A stretch of DNA of 64,000 bases from Symsagittifera roscoffensis. Its lineage: Eukaryota > Xenacoelomorpha > Acoela > Convolutidae. The number at the start of each line of letters is the position of its first letter. Positions within the stretch are counted from its first letter, which is position 1. The notes beneath the pieces are model-generated. The model worked only from the letters and a program-made list of their open reading frames with translations. It did not search any database and was not told the origin of the DNA. The stretch is from NCBI RefSeq assembly GCF_963678635.1, contig NC_087066.1, positions 19,053,877-19,117,876 of the forward strand. The letters run 5' to 3'. The position numbers and the translations under genes are program-made. Shown here piece by piece: positions 22,630-31,193 of the stretch.

Positions 22630-25358
22630 GAACTCTTTCCTAGCCTACTCATCTACAACGTCCAAAGCATACTCGAATACAATCGAAGATCAAACTTCGC
22701 AAATGCGATAAACACAAGCTGTCAATACCAACTACTTTGCCTAACCGAAACATGGTTAACCAACGACATAACAGACAACTCCATATTCCTGCCTCAATTT
22801 GAACTCTATCGATCTGAAAGAACTTCAAAAGCCGTCTATCAAAACAAGGAGGAGTTCTAATTGGCATCAACGCCAACATACCACATAACCGCATTGATAC
22901 AGGCATGCAAGACTGAGTAATGGTTCAACTCAAGATATCTGTACCAATACTTGTCTGCTGTATATATTGTACCCCTGTGTATAGCCCATACTGATGGTCA
23001 CTAGATCAACTTAACTCATTGCTGAACTTAATAAAAGCAACACAACGCGAGCAAGGCATACAAAATCTTGTCATTGTTGGAGATATCAACTTCTCGTGTA
23101 CAAATAGGAAATCACTCTCATCAAAATGCGAGTACGAACAAAGCATCCTAGACAACTTCCAGAAATTAAACCTGGATCAATTCATCATAACCGATACTGG
23201 AAAGAGCCTGGATATCCTGCTCTGCAACAATCCTGATATCATACTAGACGTATACATGGACAATCGGCTCAAAAACGACTTCACCTCAGATCACCCACCT
23301 TACGGCTCAAAGTTACATATGAATCACAAAATAAATCACGAAAGGGTCCCTCTACCCTCCCAAAAGTACGACTTTTCAGGCTTTACCTTCAAAAAAGCCA
23401 ACTGGAACGAAATCAACGAATATGTGCGAGAGCACCACTTCAACCCATACTGCTACAGCAACGTTGATCTCCTGGTAGATCAGTGGTATAATTGGATCTA
23501 CGGTATTATAGTCAAACACATACGCCGAACAACCCAACATAGGAAACATCTATCGCCCTGGATTTCTCCCACGAGCTCAAACCTTTTGAAAAAAGTAGAA
23601 ACTCTCAGACGCCAAAGTAAAAGAAATACCCTAAAGATCCAGCAATTACAAACTGAATTGTCCTTATCACTCTCAACAGACCAATGCAATCATGAAACAG
23701 AAATTTTCAAATCTGGAATCTTCTCAAACGTCCAAAAATACCTCAAAACTATCATGAAAACAAGCTCAATCCCAACTGAAGTATTTCTTGACGATAAGTC
23801 AGCTAATACCGATATCGAAAAAGCCTAATTATTTAATCAGTACTTCCAATCCGTTTTCAGTAAGAATCACCACGATTATACTCTCACAGAGGGACAGCCC
23901 AAGCTGTCGATGATTCATTTCTCAGAACTACAAATACAACTCGTTCTCCAATCGCTGGACGAGAGCAAGGCCAAAGGACTTGACCGTATGGGGAACAACC
24001 TGCTGAAAAAATTAACAGACTCCCTACCAAAGTCACTGCATCTCATATTCAACACAATTGCAAACAAATGCTACTTCCCATCATTCTGGAAAACAAGCGA
24101 AATAATCCCCCTATTTAAAGAAGGGAAAAAACAAATGATAGATAATTACAGGCCGATCAGCCTCCTCGTAGCAGTATCCAAAGTCCTCGAGAAACTTATT
24201 TTCGACAGAATGTACCCAATCTTATCCACCGCATTGTCCCAATCTCAACACGGTTTTCGGCAAAGACGCTCATCAATAACAAACCTAATCGAATACCTGC
24301 ACAAAATGTTGGATCTAATCAAAAGTTACCTGACCGGTCGAACCCAAACAGTACGCATCGGCAGCTCGGTCTCAAGCCAACTGCCAATTTATAGTGGAGT
24401 GCCGCAAGGATCTATTCTAGGGCCACTTCTTTTCTTAGTATACATCAACGACTTGCCAAAATGTGTCATGTCATCGTGCTACGGCTATGCGGTTGACTAT
24501 AAAATTATGGGCACCGACCCGACTACCCTGCACATTGATATTAGAAAAGTCTGGAAGTGGTGTGAAACCAATGAAATGCGCCTCAATATGACCAAGAGCA
24601 AAACACTAGTAATTAAGGGCGAGTGCAACCTAAGTATATTCTCGTACAAATTCAAACAGCCTAACGAACTTAAAGATCTTGGAATGATAATGTCAAAAAA
24701 TCTTAACTGGACTTCTCATGCAAACACGCGTGCGAGCAAAGCACTGAAGGCCCTATACTGCATCAAAAGAAACTTATCACCTGCCACAACCATGAACAAC
24801 AGGAAAAATGCCTATAAAAGCTATGTAGTACCTATCGTTAGCTATGCATCATCAGTCTGGAAACCCTCAAAGCAAGATCTTGCCACCTTAGAAAAAGTGC
24901 AACAGAGAGCAACGAAATGGATACTTGGAAATAAACAAATTCCTTATAAATCGAGGTTAACCACTCTTCAAATTCTTCCCTTGTCTCTTTACCAAGAAAT
25001 GCATGTACTACTTTTGTTCGCGAACATTCTAAGAGGAATGACCGACCTGGAATGGTGGCGATTTATAGAAATCACTGAATCAAATCGACCGAAAACAACA
25101 AGACGTTTCAACGCGAAGAACTTTCGACTTTATAAATGCAAATCTGATTTCTGGCAACGCGCCTGCAGCCTGACAAACATATTTCACGATCACCTGAAAT
25201 ATGAAGTCCTATTAAGTGACTCGTTTCAACCAAAAATATCAAGAGTGTACTGGCAATTCTACGAGAAAATCTACAATGAAGTCGATACCTGCACCTGGAG
25301 AATCAACTGCGGATGCACAAGATGCTTAAACTTCAAAAAACTAAACTCATTAAACTAA
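22630..25358 (+). pseudogene. LINE ORF2: AP endonuclease and reverse transcriptase, inactivated
   Basis: In a live element this protein nicks target DNA and primes reverse transcription. The endonuclease domain spans about 22,650-23,330 (YNVQSI, LLCLTETWL, VIVGDINF, TSDHPP). It is broken by a frameshift near 22,850 and by in-frame stops near 22,918 and 23,000. The frame is then open from 23,019, with a TAA at 23,826-23,828. The RT domain follows (NYRPISLL, HGFRQRRS, GVPQGSILGPLLF). About 45 residues containing motif A are missing between LIEYLHKM and LDLIKSYLTGRTQ near 24,310. Motif C reads YAVD where YADD is expected. The C-terminal WxxxC/CTRCLNF tail is present. This RT cannot be catalytic. 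Confidence 0.85.
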
Positions 25359-26348
25359 AATTTGATTGATCTCATAAACTTGATTAAATATTAATAATAA
25401 TAATAAAACAGAATTTAGGATACAACCATGGGAGTTAGCTCCCGAATCAAGTTTATGAGATTGTGCCATTCTGCCAGATGGCACAGCGCAACCTTCCGAC
25501 GAAGCACGAATCAGAGAGAAAAGGCCTTAACAGCAAAAAAGTGCTTGAAAGGAGGGTCAGAATATTCTGGAATATTTATTTTTAAAATTTCGATTTTCAA
25601 GTTGATATTTCTCAGAAATACGAAAAACGGCCATTTTGAGCCAAAAAGTGACGAAAATCAGAACAACGACAGATGTTGTGGAAAACAGTCGTACAAGAGA
25701 CGGAAAACACGAAGCCTCTTATCGTGGCAACAACGCACGATAAGACCGTTATCAGCGGATATTAGTGGAGAAGGAAGCTTCAGTGGGGGAAGAAATATAC
25801 CACGGAACCCTCCCGAGACGAAAAATAGAAGAGACAAGAGCGTAATTATTCGCTGGAATATCACGGGAGCGGAGGCTTGGTCCCCCAGAGACTTTTTATG
25901 TGAAGGGACTGTATAGAATCAACTTTGTAGCTATCTGAATGTCATAGATCTCTTAATTAACACCGTTATTGTTTGATATTTCAGAATATGAGTAGCTAGA
26001 AAGAGGAAAGGGTCAATCCATCTCCAATGGATTTAATATAGAACTGTCACACAAAAACATGTTAAAATAGGTTGTTCGAGCCGTGTTTTTAATGACAATC
26101 ACGTAGTCTGAGGATCCGAGACTCAGCTATGTGGTTGTGTTCGCATGTAAACGAAAGCTGATCAAAAGTCGTTTGACTGATGGCCTAAAAATGGTAACTT
26201 TCTACTTTGCCCTAAACAGACCAGAAAATCAACTGGCAAGGTCGAGACGGTGAAAAACGAGTAGGATTAAAGTAACTGACGCCTGCCAGTCGTTAATAGG
26301 TACTTTTTCTACGCTCCGTCGCTGTGTAGTATTTGGGCGAATGTTACA
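25139..26348 (+). repeat. 5' LTR, truncated on its left side
   Basis: 1,210 bp equal in length to 50,995-52,204 and about 98.8% identical by my count. It ends GGGCGAATGTTACA, i.e. in CA, followed after 12 bases by the PBS. The first ~124 bp of the 3' LTR (50,871-50,994) are absent here. The left part is instead continuous with the LINE ORF2, whose last ~220 bases lie inside the shared region. A 162-codon open frame at 25,428-25,916 is LTR sequence and is not taken as a gene. Confidence 0.8.
25369..25461. repeat. 17-bp inverted repeat around the LINE tail
   Basis: Left arm ATCTCATAAACTTGATT (25,369-25,385); exact reverse complement at 25,445-25,461. Between them are the TAA-repeat tail and an inner GGGAG-TTAG-CTCCC hairpin (25,430-25,443). 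The same structure recurs in the 3' LTR at 51,225-51,317. Confidence 0.85.
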
Positions 26349-26360
26349 TAGACGTTTTTA

Positions 26361-26378
26361 TGGCGCTCCTGGGTGGGC
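26361..26378 (+). promoter_or_regulatory. Probable primer-binding site, tRNA-Asn-like
   Basis: TGGCGCTCCTGGGTGGGC begins with the TGG expected opposite a tRNA CCA end. As I recall the animal tRNA-Asn 3' end, 16 of these 18 bases are complementary to it. Read as tRNA positions 59-76 it also puts C at invariant position 61. It lies 12 bases after the LTR end. A two-base difference from the vertebrate tRNA is plausible for another animal, but the host tRNA is not in this window. Confidence 0.65.
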
Positions 26379-28420
26379 CTGTCAAAGGCATAAGACCATC
26401 ATGATCAGCAAGCGTTTCAGCGACGAACCCTCCGCTCCGGGCGTATGCCCGAGTTAGAGGCCTTAATGACCGTTATGGTACTAGGGGGAAGGTGCGTACC
26501 CTCCGTCCAGTACTATTTAGCTTTTTAACTTAGTTAACACCGAAAATTCCGGGGGCCCGAGGGTTAGGTGGGAAGTCATGAACCCACTTGTCCCAACGTC
26601 CCGGGACCAAAAACAATTAAAGAGAAAGCGTAAAACCAAACAAAAATAGTGTATAACCAAGAAAAAGCCAAAAATAAATTTATTTGAAAACAAAAAAGTA
26701 CAAAAAACAGCAAAAAATCCAAAAAAGACCAAAAACAGTAAAAAACGTAAAGTGACAGTTTATATGTTATTTCCGGACGAGATGTGATCTGACCTTCCTA
26801 TTTGTTGTTGTTTCAGATTGATTTAAATCGTTTCTGATAGAAAGATCGTGTGTTTTGGTGAAGGGTTGGATACCCTCCCTCGAGTGTAATTTGAGTGTTT
26901 AAGCACGTTAATGGTGATTTTGCCGGTGACCGGAGGGTAGAGTGGCAAGCTGACCGACGTGTTCCACACTCAACAGGGACATAGGGACAACATCCACAAC
27001 GACTGTTGGGTATCGTTGAAGCATTTTTAGTATCGTTCGGGTACTATTTCATTAAAACTTAAGTGGTGGGGGGCACGATTGGCGCGGTCCGATTGTACCC
27101 TCCATCGATTACAAATTTCCGAGTTAAGGGTCTTAATTCGGGTATTTTGGTGCAAAGGAGGGTATAGTACTATTCATTAACGACTACTAATAGGTTATTA
27201 TCCTTATTACATATTACTTATCCCCTCGATTAGACCCAAAAAAACACCCAATTTTGTCGAAAATCATCGATTTTCGATCGAACAGTAGACCCCCAAATTT
27301 TTGGATATCCGAGCTTTTCCGAACAACAAAAAGCTTTTGTATAGGGAGTAGCTACGTAGTTCGATCCCCCTAACTAAAGAAACCGCGTGAGAAAAGACTC
27401 AGTAGAAGTTGGAAAAAACCAAAAGTTCGGTCAAAATTTCGATAATTTTCTGAATTTTGTCAATCGGTTTTGGGGATGAAGTTTTTGAGTTTTTAGAGTT
27501 AGAGCAATAAAATTTTTCGTGTTAAGAGCGTGCTAGCATAACGTGCTCGGTTACTAGAGAAATTCTTGAGTAACCCTCCGATTAGCTCCGTAGATAGAGC
27601 TAACGACTTAAGGATTGGAAAAGGAAGGAATCGGAGGGTCCAAATTTGATAGTTATTGGCCAAATTTTTGTCTCCAAACCAATTTTGATCCGGTTTTTTG
27701 CAATATTCCAGTGCTGTACAGAGCTACTACGCTCGTTTCAATCACTTTTAGGTACTTTCGATAGGAATTGCGGAAAAAGTTTCTCAGAACCTATATAGGT
27801 GGTAAAAAAAGGCCATTTGGACAAACACGTTTTTGGCAATTTCTCGAAGACTAGTCATCCGATCGGGATAATTTTGGCACCATAAGTCGACGTTTTGGAC
27901 CACTTTTCGGGACCGCAACCGTTTTTGGGTTGATAATCTCGGAAAAGAAAAATTTTTAGAATTCATTGGTTCGGAGGGTCCAAACTACAGGTAACCCTCC
28001 GAGCGGCAGAAAATTTTATCAAAACACCTTTTTATCCAACTGGGAAGGTTGACCGTGTCAGACAACCTATTTTTAAGTCAGGTAAACCGCTTTTGGAGAC
28101 TTTATTGCGGTAACATAACTTTTTTTTCTTGATTTTTGAGGAACCCTCCGAGGTAACCCTCTGGAGTCAGCTAAGGCCCTTAGCAACCCTCCTTAGTGGA
28201 AAATTTCCACGAGGTTATCCAAAGAAGTTAAGACAGCCCCCCTGATAGAGAATTTAGCTTGTTTTGATGCTTCCTGAAGTTAATTGAAGGCCCTTCTGAG
28301 TGAAGCTCAGAAATTTGAAAATTTTGGAGATACCCTCCGAAGTAACCCTCCGGAGCATATTAAGCATCTTATTGACCCTCCTTAGTAAATTTAAGGGGAC
28401 CCTCCGAGGTAACTTGGGTG
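26379..28420 (+). other. Giant-element leader, CCCTCCG-rich
   Basis: Two kilobases without a credible ORF. ACCCTCCG or its complement CGGAGGGT recurs about twenty times, for example near 26,427, 26,499, 27,570, 27,625, 27,972, 27,993, 28,143, 28,331 and 28,344, and becomes denser toward the right. A composite CCTCCGAAGTAACCCTCCGG occurs at about 28,335 and 28,461, with a third copy after the duplication near 31,213. The function is unknown. Confidence 0.6.
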
Positions 28421-28718
28421 ATTAAGGTACCCTCCGAAGTAGGCTAAGTGTCTAAACAAGCCTCCGAAGTAACCCTCCGGAGTGTCTTAAACCTTCTAAA
28501 CAACCTTCCTTGTTAGAAACTTGAGGAAGTCTTCTGTGGCAATTTGGGAAACGGAAAATATCCATTTGATTAAAATCATATTAGGATATTAGACGCGCTT
28601 ATTAGGATCATAAGAGCCCATTTTGACCCGGAAATTCGTGATCAACTTTGGATTCTAGATCGGGTGCATCAGAAGTACCCGAACAAATTTTTTTTTTGAT
28701 TGTGTTTTGGTTGTGTGG

Positions 28719-29000
28719 TTGCCTTGAACTAATTAATAGGAAAGTTCGGGCAATCCGGGAACAAATAAAAGAAGACCTCGGTGAGTGTATTAGGCAAATA
28801 CACACTCACTTGAGAAGAAAAGTTGTTCCCTACTCTCGTGCACTTGGAGCAGTCCGGGTGTGGGAGAGCTTTTTCATAGACTTTAGAAATTTACGATCAG
28901 AGGTTGCCTTGAGCTACTTAATAGGACAGCTCGGGCAATCGCGGGGCACCTAAGAGAAGACCTCGGTGGGTGTATTAGGCAAATACACACCCACTTGAGA
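28719..29000 (+). ncRNA. Duplicated structured-RNA module in the leader
   Basis: Two modules 185 bases apart each contain two hairpins. P1: TTGCC/GGCAA plus GAACT/AGTTC in module 1 (28,719-28,753) and GAGCT/AGCTC in module 2 (28,904-28,938). P2: GTGAGTGT/ACACTCAC in module 1 (28,781-28,809) and GTGGGTGT/ACACCCAC in module 2 (28,966-28,994). In both stems an A-T pair in module 1 has become a G-C pair in module 2, so pairing is conserved while the bases change. The second tandem copy repeats both modules (P2 of module 1 at 31,533). The position upstream of gag suggests a packaging, dimerisation or translation signal. Confidence 0.75.
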
Positions 29001-29423
29001 AGACTGTGTCCTGGGCTTTGTTCTTTCGGATCGTTCCGATTGGGGGAAGTCTTTTTCTTTAAGACTAAGTTTTATTGATCTGTTTCCGAATCATCACTGC
29101 TTTTTATCAAAGATTGTTTAATTTTAACAGAGCAGTGACTTGATAAATTGTGTGGCGATAAATTGATACTGACAAAAGGTCGCTGTCACCTGTAGGATAT
29201 TCTTATCTGATTATCTATTGTGTTTTGTGTGTTGATTATATCTTGTGAAAATCTGGTGATACTGTTATACTATACGACAGGGTTGAGTTAGCATTAGATC
29301 AATACTGAGCAGGCCCTGTGTGTGTGAGTAACTCTAGCTGAGTCACTAATATCGTCATTGAGAAACCTAAGAGATTGATACTGACTTTTCGACATACGAA
29401 TATAGTTTTTTTTGTGTCACAAA

Positions 29424-29647
29424 GTATGCAGCGCAGGGACTCGTTAGGATCGACTACTAAGATTCCCAGGCTGAGCAAGGGCAGCACGCAAAAATTTAAA
29501 ACTAGGCGTAGCCAGTCCTCATTTAGCAGCGCCTCCGACGTGTTTGCTGAAAACGAATCGACTAAAGGTCAATCTGATCTTTCAGTGAGCGGAATGAGAT
29601 TGAGGAGCGAGAAAAAACCTCGATGGCGATCAAAGGCGGAGCGCTGA
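29424..29647 (+). CDS. Short basic N-terminal frame upstream of gag, copy 1
   Basis: First copy of the 74-residue frame described at 32,179. It starts at ATG 29,426 (MQRRDSLGSTTK) and ends at the same TGA. It overlaps the gag frame, here aborted downstream, by about 50 bases. Confidence 0.45.
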
Positions 29648-29672
29648 AGCCGGAACCGCGAGCGAAACGCTT

Positions 29673-31193
29673 GTGGACCCCTTTGACGAGGAAGAACAAA
29701 CGCTCATTCGACCCGACTTTGAGCCGAGCGAGGACCTCGAGCGGGAGGAAGTCGAGAGGACAGAGGAGACCTCGGAGCGTTCCGAGGTCGAGCCGCGAGA
29801 GGAAGTATTATTCAAGGGGATGTCCAAATCGGAAACCAAAAGTCACAGGTGGAGGGGAGAATACTCACATTCGGCTAGTACCCACTCATCTCTGGCCAAG
29901 CAGAGCAACAACGCGATGATGTCGAGTATAAGCCCGAGTGAAGAACAAACGGGTTCAAAGGCCAAGAAGAGTTGGAAGTCCTTGTACGATGAACGCATGG
30001 CGTCACTACCATCTGTAGGTTTAACTTCCAGTCATGACTACCCGGAGATAGCCCATCCGGATGTGAACTTCACACCGTGCCCAATGAACGATAAGAACAG
30101 GAAGGCGTTATCAGCCTCGCCGACCAGGCCCATGTCAGATGGGATAACGATGGGAGCGTCATCAACCTTCGACAGATTAATGACGTCCATGAGCAAGCAA
30201 AAAGGTGGTGCGTCATCAAGCACCAGGCTGCAGCCGCAGTTGACCTCATCTTCTCTGGGACTAACCCCGTCATTTGGGGCCACTGGCGACATAAGTGACA
30301 TGTTCGCTGGCGTAATGAATGGTCTGGATGAACTGAGACGGGACATGACTAAAAGAATGGATCATGTTGATGGGAGAGCTCACAAGGGTCAAGAGAATCT
30401 GAGAGATGAACTAACGCACGTGAAGTCGCAAGCGAGGATTGATCAAGCTCAGTTGATTCGCAACACCGATCAATGCCTGGCGGAGAGCCTAGCACAGGCA
30501 AACAAGGAGTCATACGAAAGAGAGGCTAGGATGACCAGGGAGATCGAACGATTGTTGAACGATCATGATAGTACCTACGCCCACACGATGACTAGCCTGG
30601 AGAAAAGGTTAGATGCAAAGTCTGACTTAATGATGCGGAAGCTTGACGCGATCCTGAATGGGAGTAGTTGGCAGGAGCATTCCAACCAAAGGGAGCGCTC
30701 ACGCCATGCGAATGATGGAGATGGTACGGGCAGCAACGCCAGAGCCCAGCAAGGTTCGAGAACGAACTACGAATCAAGAAACAAGAAGCGGCCGAGGGCA
30801 GCCCCGCAGAGGCCTGGCTGGACGAATCCAGTCCCGCCGGAGGCAGATGCCACCCCGGAGACAAGGTTGCCAACCGTGCCACAAGTCAGTTCAGTACCAG
30901 ATCTGACTACAGTCTCACAGGACACAACGATGTATGCCTCGATGTTTGAGCCTCTGAACAGATCTCTCGAAACATTCATCACCAAGCTCTCGAAGTCAAC
31001 CGAGAGAGGAGAGAGGTCAAGAAGGACACTGAAAAAGCCGAAGTCATATAAAGACGAGTCAGACGGCTGCATTGATACTTGGATAGAGGTGATGAAGTTA
31101 CACTTTGAGGAAGAGAATCTCTCCAAGAAACAAGAGTGCAGCGCGCTGACGAGCAACCTGGAGGGTACTGCATTAAGGTACCCTCCGAAGTAG
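29673..31193 (+). pseudogene. gag, truncated by the tandem duplication
   Basis: Identical in plan to the first 500 residues of the complete gag at 32,426, with a few amino-acid differences (for example M/R and G/E). At the duplication junction the reading frame leaves gag after the residues EGTAL and stops within five codons. It therefore lacks the CCHC zinc knuckles and part of the capsid-like region. It would be translated in place of full gag if transcription starts in the 5' LTR, so this copy of the element probably could not make normal particles. Confidence 0.85.

Larger units (their letters stand above)
20832..25412 (+). mobile_element. Near full-length non-LTR retrotransposon (LINE)
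   Basis: It begins after repeat B and ends in an ATTAATAATAATAATAAAA tail at about 25,389-25,408. It carries an upstream ORF0-like frame, a PHD-finger ORF1 and an ORF2 with AP-type endonuclease and RT. All frames carry lesions except ORF1. The 3' end runs straight into the giant element's 5' LTR, and the shared segment from 25,139 onward is repeated at 50,995. Confidence 0.8.
28421..31177 (+). repeat. Tandem duplication, copy 1 (leader plus truncated gag)
   Basis: 28,421-31,171 is repeated at 31,172-33,924. All three boundary points (28,421; 31,172; 33,925) carry ATTAAG, a 6-bp microhomology. Unit length is 2,751-2,753 bp. I see about 18 differences between the copies, so it is recent. Copy 1 is the aborted one: its gag frame runs into the junction and stops. 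Confidence 0.95.

Noticed and set aside
25428-25916. 162-codon open frame in the 5' LTR, with a 150-codon version in the 3' LTR
   Set aside because: Conservation comes from LTR duplication; the peptide has no motif, and the diverged LTR relatives A and B do not keep the frame.
28648-28953. 101-codon frame in the leader (and 31,463-31,705 in the second copy)
   Set aside because: It runs through the covarying hairpin modules, and the internal similarity of the peptide comes from the 185-bp RNA repeat. A structured RNA explains it better.
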